This document shows, in pieces, positions 33,092-41,925 of a stretch of 64,000 nt of DNA. This DNA is from Phycisphaerae bacterium. GTDB taxonomy: Bacteria > Planctomycetota > Phycisphaerae > UBA1845 > UTPLA1. The notes under the pieces were generated by a model that was not told the origin of the DNA, ran no database searches, and worked only from the letters and a program-made list of their open reading frames with translations. The stretch is from contig DATEMU010000003.1 in assembly GCA_035275405.1 (NCBI GenBank), forward strand, positions 992,001 to 1,056,000, in the 5' to 3' direction. The translations under genes and the position numbers were made by a program. How positions within the stretch are numbered: position 1 is the first letter of the stretch; the number at the start of each line of letters is the position of its first letter.

Positions 33092-33208
33092 TTATGCGAA
33101 GGGCGAAGTTGTCCCGAACAAACGGGTGAGGATCTCCTGAACGAAACCCCACAGGGTTTCAAACAGGGGTGAGATGCCGGCGAACAATCCGCCGAGATCA
33201 AAGTCCAT
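33092..33208 (-). CDS. Small hydrophobic/amphipathic peptide (38 aa), unknown
   Basis: 38 codons from ATG 33208 to TAA at 33094-33092. AGGAG lies 8 nt upstream, a clear ribosome-binding site. The peptide begins MDFDLGGLFAGI; then PLFETLWGFVQEILTRLFG is a strongly amphipathic helix. It lies alone in a 650-nt gap without other genes. Possible roles of such peptides include membrane-binding regulators or toxins; nothing in the sequence decides. Compare with the 50-aa ORF at 11768. Confidence 0.45.
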   Translation of the reverse strand: MDFDLGGLFAGISPLFETLWGFVQEILTRLFGTTSPFA

Positions 33209-33463
33209 AACAATACTCCTTGGTGAGCCCGAACGGGTGTGTGCCCGGCCCCCAGACCGAGCGTATGAGGATTGTCTTGAGCAAAGTCCGTGCCACAATG
33301 CGGAGGACATCCCAAGGTGCTCTTATTTGGCCAGAAACGCGGGATTTGGATCGCCCCGCTGGGAAATTTTCCCCAGCCCTATGCGCCGATGTCGGGAATC
33401 AGGGAGCCATTATCCGGACCGCCGGGCACATGCGTTCTGCTAGTTTTTTTAGACGCGCGGCGC

Positions 33464-34372
33464 TCAGCACGGAATCTCTTCGATGACCCGGGGGGCCTCG
33501 ATTTCGACTGCCAATGATCCGGGAGCGAAATGAGCGCCCACCAGGTTGGCGTCGTCCAGCCAATCTCGGCTTAGACGAAGCAGGCCCAATTCAATCAGCT
33601 TCACTTCCGCGCGTTGGATCTGCCACGGCGGGTGTTCCACGCGCTGTTCCCGGATGAGCCCGCCGTCGTGAATGAAGGCCGTATCGCGTTCCATCAGAAA
33701 CTCATCCAGCGATCCCGCTTCGGCCGGGCGGGGCGGTGGCGAGTTGGCCACGCTCGCCTCATAAGAAAAAGCCATGCCCGTCTGAGCGTCGACCACGCGT
33801 CCGTGAAGTTGTCCGAGACAATCATGTTCCTGTTCTATGTGACCGTTGTAAAACGGCAGGCCCGCCGTCATTCGGGCCAGGCTCGCGCCGATCTCGCTCG
33901 GCATCCATTCGCCGAGAAAAAAAATGCCCGGCCGGGTCTTGTGTCGCACATAGGTGCGAATATTCAAGGTGGGTTCGGGGATAACGGCTCTGACCAACAT
34001 CTCACCGAGAGACCCCGTCCCGGTCGGCCGCGTGTGGCACATGCGGAGGACAAAGACGCTGACGTACGCCGCCCCGCAGAAAAAATCAGGTTCAAAGGGG
34101 GAAACATCCAGCGTGGCTTGTGGAACTCGAAAGTGAATGGCGAGGACATCCTTCCACTCGGATTGCAACACGGTGGTTGCGCCATCGGGATCTGGTTTCC
34201 GGTTTCCCATTGGGAATACCCCGTCGACCCGGGCTCCTTCGATCGCCGGAACTCCTTTCATTGTGAGCATACAGCGATGCACATAACGCACGGATGAAAA
34301 AGCGGTGTCGAAGTCGTGAGAAGCCCGGCCGTCCAGCGACGGATCGCGTCGTCGGAAGACACCTATGATCAT
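33464..34372 (-). CDS. DUF2071/YqjF-like protein
   Basis: 302 aa. The ATG overlaps the upstream stop by 4 nt (ATGA), so it is translationally coupled to the membrane protein gene. Segments such as WKDVLAIHFRVPQATLDV, FEPDFFCGAAYVSVFVLRM, LNIRTYVRHKTRPGIFFLGEW, and LPFYNGHIEQE follow the order seen in DUF2071 proteins, relatives of the acetoacetate decarboxylase fold (conserved 'yV...g.pGiyF..l' block). The biochemical role is unknown. The true start might be a later Met (MLTMKGVPA) because the first 35 residues precede the usual domain. Confidence 0.6.
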   Translation of the reverse strand: MIIGVFRRRDPSLDGRASHDFDTAFSSVRYVHRCMLTMKGVPAIEGARVDGVFPMGNRKPDPDGATTVLQSEWKDVLAIHFRVPQATLDVSPFEPDFFCGAAYVSVFVLRMCHTRPTGTGSLGEMLVRAVIPEPTLNIRTYVRHKTRPGIFFLGEWMPSEIGASLARMTAGLPFYNGHIEQEHDCLGQLHGRVVDAQTGMAFSYEASVANSPPPRPAEAGSLDEFLMERDTAFIHDGGLIREQRVEHPPWQIQRAEVKLIELGLLRLSRDWLDDANLVGAHFAPGSLAVEIEAPRVIEEIPC

Positions 34373-35943
34373 TCATCCGTTTGGGGGCCGCGCGAGTACA
34401 CATCGAACCCCTCGACGTGGCCCATCGGCAACCAATGATTCGGCCCGGTGGGCGCCTCTGCGGACTCGGAATGGACGAATAAGAATTCGACCTCGGGAAC
34501 CAGCGCGTCACCGGTTGGATCGGCGAGATCGCGCGGCGTTTGAATGACGCGTCGTCGGGCGAGGTAGCTGCCGCCAAGCAGCGTCGTTTTGGCGTCGTTG
34601 CGCGGCCGAATGTAACCGGCAAGCGATGCGCCGGGCGGAAGATTCGCATCCTGCCAATCCGCGATCCGCTGCATGGCCGCGACACGGAATTCCGCCTTTT
34701 CACGCTGTCGGGCGAGGGCAGGCACAGCCAGGCCCAGCTCGCAGAGGTGGGCGATAAGAATCCCGGCCAGTGCAATCGTGACGATTCTCGACGCCCTCGG
34801 GCGCGCGGCCAGGGCGCGTTGCGCGTTCTGCCCGGCCCAGATGAGGTAGGCAAAGAAGAACGGCAGCAGCGGCACGACCATCCGCGGCCCTTCGTCGTAG
34901 GGCCAGAAGCAGAGCATTCCCAGCGTTGCCATACAGTAGAAGTCGACCGGGCTGCGCACGCGCCAACATCGCCAAACCGTCACGAGGATCATGGCTCCGC
35001 CGATCAACCAACCGGCGATCGCCGCGGTGGATCCCTGAAACGACCGCCATCCCAGGCGCGGCGGCACCAGCGCCGAATGAATGTCCCGCAGTCGCATAGG
35101 ACCAAAGCGCGACAGCCGCTCGATTTGCAGCGCCAATCCTTCGGAATCGCTGTGTTCGCTGGGCCGCGCGGTCTGCCAGGCGCGGCCGTAGCTATTGCCG
35201 CGAGGATAGTGGGATTGGCGAAGCTCCCAACCGACCAGGGGCACGGCGAAGACCGTGGCGAAGAGAATCGTCTCGGCGACACGATGACGGAGGCCGGCGC
35301 CGGGCCGCAAGAACAGCGCCAGCCCCATGATCGGCGCGAGGACAATTCCCATCGTCCGGACCAGGGTTGCGGCGGCACACAAGAGGCCGAGCGCGACAAT
35401 CGTCGACCAGCCTGTCTTCGCTCGGGCGCGCCCTGACTCCACCAGCAGAAGGCTGCCCAGGATCAGCGGCATGAAAGCCGCTTCGGACAGCAAGGCGGCA
35501 GATTGCGCCGACATGGCCGGGCTGGTCGCCAAGAGCACCGCGGCCAGCCACGCGCCTACCGTACCAAGGTGACGCCGAAACAACAAAAAAGTGAATGCGC
35601 CAGACGTGATCCAACACGCAAGATTCATCCACCGAACCGCCAGGAACGGCAAATCGCCCAGCGAGAGCAGCGGGGCCAGCAGCGTCGGAAAGCCCGGGGG
35701 TACGATCATGCGGAGCGGTGTATATCCACCGGTCTCATAAAGGCATCGCGCCGCGTCGAGGTAAGTAAAGCTGTCGGGCGTGAGTCGGCTCCACGCGCCC
35801 AATCCCGGTAGACCGGCGGCGAGCGTCGACGCGACGATGGAGACCAGCGCAATCGCGTTGCGCGGGATGGCGGGGTCGGCCGGGGCCTGGATGGAAAGCC
35901 CGGCGTTGCGGCGCGCGAGCAAGGTCGCGGGAAGAAAGTTCAT
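34369..35943 (-). CDS. Polytopic membrane protein, GT-C/PMT-like glycosyltransferase
   Basis: 524 aa. 10-12 transmembrane helices. After helix 1, LTPDSFTYLDAARCLYETGGYT gives the acidic loop with D-x-x-x-Y-L-x-x-A typical of ArnT/PMT-type GT-C enzymes that take sugars from lipid carriers. The helices are rich in Leu, Ala and Trp. The C-terminal about 130 residues are soluble (ADWQDANLPPGASLAGYIRPR...), a topology usual for these enzymes. The ATG overlaps the end of a 72-codon frame, and its stop overlaps the DUF2071-like start (ATGA), forming a coupled group. Sugar and acceptor unknown. Confidence 0.7.
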   Translation of the reverse strand: MNFLPATLLARRNAGLSIQAPADPAIPRNAIALVSIVASTLAAGLPGLGAWSRLTPDSFTYLDAARCLYETGGYTPLRMIVPPGFPTLLAPLLSLGDLPFLAVRWMNLACWITSGAFTFLLFRRHLGTVGAWLAAVLLATSPAMSAQSAALLSEAAFMPLILGSLLLVESGRARAKTGWSTIVALGLLCAAATLVRTMGIVLAPIMGLALFLRPGAGLRHRVAETILFATVFAVPLVGWELRQSHYPRGNSYGRAWQTARPSEHSDSEGLALQIERLSRFGPMRLRDIHSALVPPRLGWRSFQGSTAAIAGWLIGGAMILVTVWRCWRVRSPVDFYCMATLGMLCFWPYDEGPRMVVPLLPFFFAYLIWAGQNAQRALAARPRASRIVTIALAGILIAHLCELGLAVPALARQREKAEFRVAAMQRIADWQDANLPPGASLAGYIRPRNDAKTTLLGGSYLARRRVIQTPRDLADPTGDALVPEVEFLFVHSESAEAPTGPNHWLPMGHVEGFDVYSRGPQTDE

Positions 35944-36158
35944 GAGGGCAGGGTTCCGATGTCGCGCAGGACGGCTGCGGCGATCCTACTTTCATCGGCG
36001 ACGCCGCGGCGGCGCTGGACCGGGACGTCTGGTTTCGCCTGGAAAGATCCCTGTCTCGTCTCTTGGAAGAAAGCAAACTCCACGGCAAAACCGGCGGCAA
36101 GCAGATGAGTGACGCAGGCGTGGCCAATTCGGCGTCGCCGTACGTCTTCGGGCCGCAT
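35940..36158 (-). CDS. Possible small coupled protein (72 aa), doubtful
   Basis: 72 codons from ATG 36158, with TGA overlapping the next ATG (ATGA). The peptide is rich in Arg and has LLAAGFAVEFAFFQETRQG and AAAVLRDIGTLPS. No Shine-Dalgarno is visible before the ATG and no family is recognised. The 4-nt overlap with the membrane protein is the only support. It could be the remnant of a longer gene. Confidence 0.3.
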   Translation of the reverse strand: MRPEDVRRRRIGHACVTHLLAAGFAVEFAFFQETRQGSFQAKPDVPVQRRRGVADESRIAAAVLRDIGTLPS

Positions 36159-36233
36159 CTGTTTAGGTTTTTTGGGTAAAAACCGCCCTCAGACCACCTC
36201 CACCTTTCTTGCCAACCGAGTACAATTCCCTCC

Positions 36234-36779
36234 ATGGGCCGATCGCGACGATTTTTTCGTGGCATGACCTGGGCCGGTGGCATTTCCTGCTTCCTGCTCT
36301 TGATCGCATGGTGGTGGTCCACGCGAAACTCGGCAATGTACATACGTGACAATTGGCGAATCAATCTGTTCAGCGGGCAGTTGTCCTACGAGCAAAACCA
36401 GCTGATTGCCGCCATTACCGCAATTCGGAGTCGGTCGTCCCCATTTCAATCGTCGAGTGGCCCGACACCGAACGCGACAACAAGCATCTGGTCGGTGGTC
36501 CCGGTGCCAAGCGGTTTGGACAGCACCTACGGGTTCCGCGGATGTCATATTGAATTCGGTCAATGGGATAACACCGTCATCCTGCCGATGTGGATGAGCT
36601 TTTCGATGGCTGTCCTGGGTACAGGATTTTGTGCGTGGATGAGTCGGTGGCGGCTGCGGCGCGGTTTCTGTTCGGAATGCGACTACTGTCTGACCGGCAA
36701 CACCAGCGGGGTATGCCCCGAGTGTGGGTCCGCCGTTGCAGTTTCAAATCCCGTCCAGGCCCCCCTCACATTGACGTGA
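36234..36779 (+). CDS. Small membrane protein with C-terminal CxxC zinc ribbon
   Basis: 181 aa. A transmembrane helix at about 10-28 (GGISCFLLLIAWWWS) and another at about 118-137. Between them lies a soluble domain with no known motif. The C-terminus has CSECDYCLTGNTSGVCPECG (about 145-165): a C-x2-C ... C-x2-C zinc ribbon of the 'CxxCgYdLtGn.sg.CPECG' type, very common at membrane protein ends in Planctomycetota and one of the taxonomic hints here. Role unknown. Confidence 0.65.
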   Translation: MGRSRRFFRGMTWAGGISCFLLLIAWWWSTRNSAMYIRDNWRINLFSGQLSYEQNQLIAAITAIRSRSSPFQSSSGPTPNATTSIWSVVPVPSGLDSTYGFRGCHIEFGQWDNTVILPMWMSFSMAVLGTGFCAWMSRWRLRRGFCSECDYCLTGNTSGVCPECGSAVAVSNPVQAPLTLT

Positions 36780-36823
36780 AATAGACCGTCTCACAGTAAT
36801 CAAACACCACAGCTGTAATGGGG

Positions 36824-37375
36824 TCAGCCGCGGGACGCGTCTGGGACATGCAGTTCCTTGTAGAAAATGACCGCGTCGTGCGGGGTAACGCCATCCGGGT
36901 CGAAGGCATAGCGGGGGATTGAGCCCACCGGGGTCCAGCCGGTCCGTCGGTACAACTGCTCGGCCGCGCCGCCGCGCTTGGCGTCCAGGGTGAGGAGGCG
37001 ATAGCCCGCGCCCCGCGCGGTGTCCTCGATCGCCTGCATAAGCCGTCTTCCCAGACCCGCGCGGCGGCCGCGCCGGTGGACCAGGAGCTTCACAACCTCC
37101 GCGCGGTGCGGCTGGTTCGGCGCCCAGGCCGGTTGAAGCTGGACGCTCCCGACGATCCCCTCGGCGTCGCGGGCAACAAGGAAGATCGCACGATCGTGGG
37201 ACGCGGCAAGCGTCTGCCGCCACCACTCCTCGGCTCCCTGAAGCGGGAGCGGCGCGAGAAAACTCACCGCCGCCCCGGATTCGACCGCATCGACGAGCAG
37301 CGCGCCGAGGTCCCGGACGTCGGCATCACTGACGGGCTGGGCCAATTGCTCGATTGAGGTCAGATGTTCGGTCAT
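36824..37375 (-). CDS. GNAT family N-acetyltransferase
   Basis: 183 aa from ATG 37375. GNAT fold: residues about 70-140 contain GIVGSVQLQPAW (beta 4), AEVVKLLVHRRGRRAGLGRRLM (the Q/RxxGxG/A acetyl-CoA loop) and YRLLTLDAKRGGAAEQLYRRTGW (beta 5 and helix 4 with the family's LY..GW). It transfers an acetyl group from acetyl-CoA to an unknown amine. It stands alone between a zinc-ribbon membrane protein (convergent) and the PQQ-propeller gene (divergent). Confidence 0.88.
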   Translation of the reverse strand: MTEHLTSIEQLAQPVSDADVRDLGALLVDAVESGAAVSFLAPLPLQGAEEWWRQTLAASHDRAIFLVARDAEGIVGSVQLQPAWAPNQPHRAEVVKLLVHRRGRRAGLGRRLMQAIEDTARGAGYRLLTLDAKRGGAAEQLYRRTGWTPVGSIPRYAFDPDGVTPHDAVIFYKELHVPDASRG

Positions 37376-37527
37376 GGCGGGCTCACAATGGGCTGACCGG
37401 ACAATCATAAACGAGGTTGAGGCGTGGGGCTTTGGGACTTCTGGGGAGGCGAAAAAAAGCCCGCTACGGCGCAGCGTGAGAAACGCCCCTCTTTCGCGTA
37501 TTCTCCCCTAACCGGAGGACGCCGACC

Positions 37528-38994
37528 ATGTACATGAACGCTATAAGGTTGCTCGCGCTGACGATGATCGTGGGGCTGGCCATTTCGGCGGCGCTCCTGG
37601 CACAGGAGAAAAAGAAGTCAGCGGAGAAGAAACCGGGGGCCGCTGCCCGACAAAAGAAGCCGGGCAACGCTGCTCAACCGTCGTCCAAGGGTACCAACTG
37701 GCCGACGTTTCGCGGGCCCAATGCTTCCGGCGTCGCCGATGGGCATGCGCTGCCCGCTGAATGGAGCGTTCCCGAGAAAGACAACGTCAAGTGGATGACC
37801 GAGATCCCCGGCCTCGGCCTGTCCAGCCCGGTCGTCTGGGGCAAGCGGCTCTTTGTGACGACCGCCGTCGGCGGCGAGGGCTCGACGGGACTCAAGGTCG
37901 GTCTCTACGGCAACATCGATCCCGTCGAGGACGACAGCGTCCACCAGTTCATGCTCTATTGCCTCGACAAGAAGACCGGCAAGGTTCTGTGGAAAGAAAC
38001 GTGCTACGAAGGCGTGCCCAAGATCAAGCGCCACACCAAGGCGTCGCACGCGAATTGCACGCCCGCGACCGACGGGAAGCACGTCGTCGCGTTCTTCGGC
38101 TCCGAAGGGCTCTACTGTTACGACATGGTGGGCAAACAGCTCTGGAAGAAGGACCTCGGTCTGCTCGACGCCGGCTATTACGTCGTGCCCAAGGCGCAGT
38201 GGGGATTCGGCAGCTCGCCGGTCATTCACGACGGCCTCGTGATCGTCCAATGCGACGTGCAGAAGGGCTCCTTCCTCGCCGCGTTCGATGTGAAGACCGG
38301 GGACGAGAAATGGCGGCAGGATCGCGACGAAGTGCCGACCTGGAGCTCACCAACGATTGTGGAGACCGGCAAGAAGAAGCAGGTCGTTGTCAACGGGTAC
38401 AAGCACATCGGCGGGTACTCGCTGGACGACGGCAAACAGCTCTGGAAGCTCAAGGGCGGCGGCGATATCCCGGTCCCCACTCCCGTTGTGGCCCACGGCC
38501 TGATCTTCATTACCAACGCGCATGGCCAACTCGCCCCGATCTACGCCATCAAGCCGACGGCGACTGGTGACGTATCGCTGGAGGGAAGCGAGACATCAAA
38601 CGAGGGCGTCGCTTGGGCGAAACTCCGCGAAGGCATCTACATGCAAACGCCGCTCGTTTATGGCGATGAGCTCTATATGTGCCGCGACAACGGCGTCCTG
38701 TCCTGCTACGACGCAAAAACAGGCGAGCAGCATTACAAACAACGGCTGGGAAAGGGCCGTTCGGGATTCACCGCATCCGCCGTCGCCGGGGACGGCAAGG
38801 TCTATTACACCAGTGAAGAAGGGGACGTGTACGTCGTAAAGGCCGGGCCGAAGTTCGAAGAGCTTTCGCAAAACCCGCTGGGCGAGGTCTGCATGTCAAC
38901 GCCGGCAATCTCCAAGGGCGTGATCTTCTTTCGCGGGCAGAATCACGTGATTGCCGTCGGCGACGGCTCTCAACAAACCAAGACGGCGCAGTAA
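37528..38994 (+). CDS. Secreted PQQ-like beta-propeller protein
   Basis: 488 aa. Signal peptide at about 1-25 (LALTMIVGLAISAALLAQ) then a Lys/Ala-rich linker. From about residue 57 (NWPTFRGPNASGVADG) the WPxFRGPxxxGxA motif opens the propeller typical of planctomycete PQQ-like repeat proteins. Further blades contain 'YCLDKKTGKVLWKE', 'YCYDMVGKQLWKKDL', 'AAFDVKTGDEKWRQ', and 'SCYDAKTGEQHYKQ'. The role is unclear: these proteins are often periplasmic scaffolds (BamB-like) without PQQ. GGAGG is 7 nt before the ATG. A CACAGAG repeat pair follows the stop. Confidence 0.82.
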   Translation: MYMNAIRLLALTMIVGLAISAALLAQEKKKSAEKKPGAAARQKKPGNAAQPSSKGTNWPTFRGPNASGVADGHALPAEWSVPEKDNVKWMTEIPGLGLSSPVVWGKRLFVTTAVGGEGSTGLKVGLYGNIDPVEDDSVHQFMLYCLDKKTGKVLWKETCYEGVPKIKRHTKASHANCTPATDGKHVVAFFGSEGLYCYDMVGKQLWKKDLGLLDAGYYVVPKAQWGFGSSPVIHDGLVIVQCDVQKGSFLAAFDVKTGDEKWRQDRDEVPTWSSPTIVETGKKKQVVVNGYKHIGGYSLDDGKQLWKLKGGGDIPVPTPVVAHGLIFITNAHGQLAPIYAIKPTATGDVSLEGSETSNEGVAWAKLREGIYMQTPLVYGDELYMCRDNGVLSCYDAKTGEQHYKQRLGKGRSGFTASAVAGDGKVYYTSEEGDVYVVKAGPKFEELSQNPLGEVCMSTPAISKGVIFFRGQNHVIAVGDGSQQTKTAQ

Positions 38995-39003
38995 TGAGTC
39001 AAC

Positions 39004-39091
39004 CGCAGAGGCGCAGAGACACAGAGAGTTGATTAAGATCATCATTTGAACTTCCTCTTTCGTCTCGGTGCCTCTGTGTCTCTGTGGTGAA
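39004..39091. repeat. Inverted repeat of 8-bp CAGAG units between convergent genes
   Basis: Left arm: CGCAGAGG, CGCAGAGA, CACAGAGA (39004-39027). Right arm: GTGCCTCT, GTGTCTCT, GTGGTG (39068-39089), the reverse-complement family. Over 25 nt the arms match at 20 positions; four of the five differences are G/A transitions. It probably acts as a two-way terminator between the propeller and TPR genes. The 8-mer family also appears at 31985-32016. Confidence 0.6.
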
Positions 39092-39096
39092 CAGCG

Positions 39097-41118
39097 TCAC
39101 TTGCTCTGCTGCCGGCTTAGCCCTTCGTAGTTCGCCCTGGCCACTGGATGATTCGGCGCGATCCGCAGCGCCGCCTGGTATTCGGCAAGGGCTTCGGTCG
39201 TCTGACCGCGGCGGGCGAGGATGTTCCCGAGGTTGATGCGCGCGTCGGGAAAGGATGCGTCGGCGCGGATCGTGTCGCGATAGTAGGAGACGGCCTCATC
39301 CGTTCGGCCGACGGCATCGAGCGAAATCGCCATGTTGTAGAGCGCGTCGCGGTGGTTCGGGCGGATCGCCAGGGCCTGGCGGTAAAGGTCCATTGCGGCG
39401 GCATGGTCTTTGTCTTGTTGGGCGACGATGACGCCGAGGTTGATGTACGCCTTGACCAGCGACGGCGCGACGCGTATGGCCGCGCGATATTCCTCTTTCG
39501 CCTGCTGATAGCGGCGCTGTTCGCCAAAGACGCGGCCCAGTTCGTAATGGGCGCGACCGAAGTGCCGGTCCAGTTCGAGAACGCGGCGGTACCCGAGAAT
39601 CGCGTCCTCCACCCGGCCGGTTTCGTACAGCGTGTTTGACAGATTGTAGTGCGCCGAGGCGAAGACGGGGTTGACGTCGATGGCCTTGTGAAACTCGCCG
39701 ATCGCAGCCTGCTTATCACCGGACTTGGCCAGCGCGCAGGCGAGGTTGTAGTGGGCCGACGCCGCCGGCGGACCGTTCCGCGTGGCGTGGGTCCAGAGAG
39801 TGAGCGCGCTGCGCCAGACAAGACACTGTCGCCAGGTTAGGACGCAGAGTGTCACGACGATGACAGTGGACGCAACCCCCACGACCGGCCGTACGTTGTG
39901 GATCGGTCGGGTCCACACGAACGCCGCGATGCCGCCGATCAGGATGCTCCATCCGATCGCGGGCAGATAGCTGTATCGGTCGGCGACTTCCTGCGGCCCG
40001 CTTTGCGCAAAGCCCAAAACAGGCAAAAGGAAAATGACATGGCAGAGGGCGACGGCGGCCAGCGCGGGAAAGCGTCGTCGAAGGAGCGCGACCGTGGCGG
40101 TGAGCCCCAATAGAACGATCGCCGAAACGATGTACTTCGCAGCCAGGACATTGAGCGGCAGGCGCAGCTCGTAAATTGGGGATAAGTTTAATGGCAGAAG
40201 AGACTTATAAATGTAGAAAACCAGCCCGTAGGCCGCCTGGGCGATGCGGCCGTCCATCCCGTGGCGGGAAAGTTCAATGGCCGCGCCGACATCTTTTTGT
40301 GCGATTGGCGCAAGGATGGCGGCGGCGGCGGCGAGGGCGATGAATGGAATCTTTTCCAGCCAAACACCGCGGACCGCGCGATTGACGTAGCCGCGCCCGC
40401 CGCCCAGGCGCTGGAGTGGATAGACGTCAAGAACCAGGAGGATAAGCGGAAGTGTCACGCCCATGGCACGACTCAGGAGCGACAGCAGGAAGGCGGCGAC
40501 CGCCGCGGCGAGCAGCTTCCGGCGGCTTTGCCCAGCCGCCTCGTTCGCGCGGAAGTAGAGAAGGACCGTCGCGAGGAGAAAGAAGGAGCTGAGCACATCG
40601 CGGCGTTCGGTGACCCAGGCGACCGACTCGACACGGAGGGGGTGGACGGCGAAGAGCAGGGCGGCGATAAACGCGCCGGCGTCGACCGCGCTGCGGCGGA
40701 TGGCATTGCCCATCCCGAGGTTCAACAAGCGTCGAGCAATCAGTAATACCAGGACGGCGTTGGCGGCGTGCAGCAGGAGGTTCGTGAGGTGATAGCCCCG
40801 CGGGTTCTTGCCCCAGATCACGTAGTCCAGGCCGAGCGTGACCCACGAAAGCGGCTGATAGTGGCCCATGTGAAACGTGGTGAACATCCATCGCAAATTG
40901 GAGATACCCAGCCCGCGAAAGTCGCGGTTCTCGAGGATGTTCTTCTCATCGTCGTAGTTGAAATCGTTGGACAGGCAGGGAAGAAACGCAATGAAGACGA
41001 TCGCGGCGATAGCCACTGACAACCAGGCCGTCGCCCCGCGATGCGTCTGGGGCTCGTCGGTGCGCGGACCCCCGCCGGATTTTTCGCGGGCGTGACGGTT
41101 TCGGCGCGATGCCTTCAT
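39097..41118 (-). CDS. TMTC-like membrane protein with TPR array
   Basis: 673 aa from ATG 41118. About 10-11 transmembrane helices in residues 30-420; the loop after helix 1 reads NDFNYDDEKNILENRDFRG (acidic D56-D57), the GT-C style catalytic loop of TMTC/ArnT proteins. The C-terminal about 250 residues are TPR units in tandem (AHYNLACALAKSGDKQAAIGEF, AHYNLSNTLYETGRVEDAILGY, AYINLGVIVAQQDKDHAAAMDL, ALYNMAISLDAVGRTDEAVSYY). This matches the GT-C plus TPR architecture of eukaryotic TMTC O-mannosyltransferases and bacterial homologues, so a protein-glycosylation role is possible but unproven. Ends 5 nt after the CAGAG repeat. Adjacent to an ABC transporter operon. Confidence 0.78.
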   Translation of the reverse strand: MKASRRNRHAREKSGGGPRTDEPQTHRGATAWLSVAIAAIVFIAFLPCLSNDFNYDDEKNILENRDFRGLGISNLRWMFTTFHMGHYQPLSWVTLGLDYVIWGKNPRGYHLTNLLLHAANAVLVLLIARRLLNLGMGNAIRRSAVDAGAFIAALLFAVHPLRVESVAWVTERRDVLSSFFLLATVLLYFRANEAAGQSRRKLLAAAVAAFLLSLLSRAMGVTLPLILLVLDVYPLQRLGGGRGYVNRAVRGVWLEKIPFIALAAAAAILAPIAQKDVGAAIELSRHGMDGRIAQAAYGLVFYIYKSLLPLNLSPIYELRLPLNVLAAKYIVSAIVLLGLTATVALLRRRFPALAAVALCHVIFLLPVLGFAQSGPQEVADRYSYLPAIGWSILIGGIAAFVWTRPIHNVRPVVGVASTVIVVTLCVLTWRQCLVWRSALTLWTHATRNGPPAASAHYNLACALAKSGDKQAAIGEFHKAIDVNPVFASAHYNLSNTLYETGRVEDAILGYRRVLELDRHFGRAHYELGRVFGEQRRYQQAKEEYRAAIRVAPSLVKAYINLGVIVAQQDKDHAAAMDLYRQALAIRPNHRDALYNMAISLDAVGRTDEAVSYYRDTIRADASFPDARINLGNILARRGQTTEALAEYQAALRIAPNHPVARANYEGLSRQQSK

Positions 41119-41131
41119 GCGCAGTCCGCGA

Positions 41132-41878
41132 TCAGGTGCAGCACGCCTCCGCGAGAAATTCGCGCGTCTGGGGATGCTCCGGCGACTCAAAAATCTGCTC
41201 GGGCGGCCCGGATTCGATCACCCGGCCCTCCGCCATGACGTGAACCTGGTGCGCCGAGCGCCTTACGAACCCCATCGCATGGCTGACGACAAGCATCGTT
41301 TGACCGCCCGCCGCAAGATCGGCCATGACCGCCAGTACTTCGGCTGTCATCCGTGGATCGAGGGCGCTGGTCGGTTCGTCGAAGAGAATCGCTTCGGGTT
41401 CATTGGCCAGCGCGCGGGCGATGGCCACGCGCTGCTGCTGACCCCCGGAAAGCGCCGCGGGCTTGTGGTGCAGCTTGTCGCCGAGGCCTACGCGATCGAG
41501 CAGCTTCTTCGCACGGTCAGCGGCTTCCTCGCGCGGGAGGCCCAGGGCATATTGCGGTCCGCTCATGACATTTTCGAGGGCGGTAAAGTGCGGAAAGAGA
41601 TTGAATTGTTGAAACACCATACCGACGCGGCGTCGCAGAGCCGCGTAAACGCCGTTGGAGGATTCGCCATTCTCGCCGGGCGAAAGCGTCAGATCGGCGA
41701 CATGGACCGCCCCCGAATCAAAGGGCTCCAGGGCGTTGATGCAGCGCAATAGCGTGCTTTTGCCGCCGCCGGACGCCCCGACCACAACCGTCGCCTGGCC
41801 GCGCTGAACGTCCAAATTGACGCCGCGAAGCACCTCGGCGCCGGCATAGTTCTTGCAAAGCCCCTCGACGCGAATCAT
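41132..41878 (-). CDS. glnQ: Polar amino-acid ABC transporter ATP-binding protein
   Basis: 248 aa. Cytoplasmic ATPase of an amino-acid importer. Walker A GASGGGKST (34-42), signature LSGGQQQRVAIARAL, Walker B ILFDEPTSALDP, and the switch His in VSHAMGF: all intact. It matches the GlnQ/HisP/ArtP group. It follows the fused binding protein/permease gene on the same strand by 47 nt, so the two form one importer operon. Confidence 0.93.
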   Translation of the reverse strand: MIRVEGLCKNYAGAEVLRGVNLDVQRGQATVVVGASGGGKSTLLRCINALEPFDSGAVHVADLTLSPGENGESSNGVYAALRRRVGMVFQQFNLFPHFTALENVMSGPQYALGLPREEAADRAKKLLDRVGLGDKLHHKPAALSGGQQQRVAIARALANEPEAILFDEPTSALDPRMTAEVLAVMADLAAGGQTMLVVSHAMGFVRRSAHQVHVMAEGRVIESGPPEQIFESPEHPQTREFLAEACCT

Positions 41879-41925
41879 TTTGTATCAGTGACTCCCACAG
41901 GGCTGGCGCAGCCCGCTCCAAAAAA

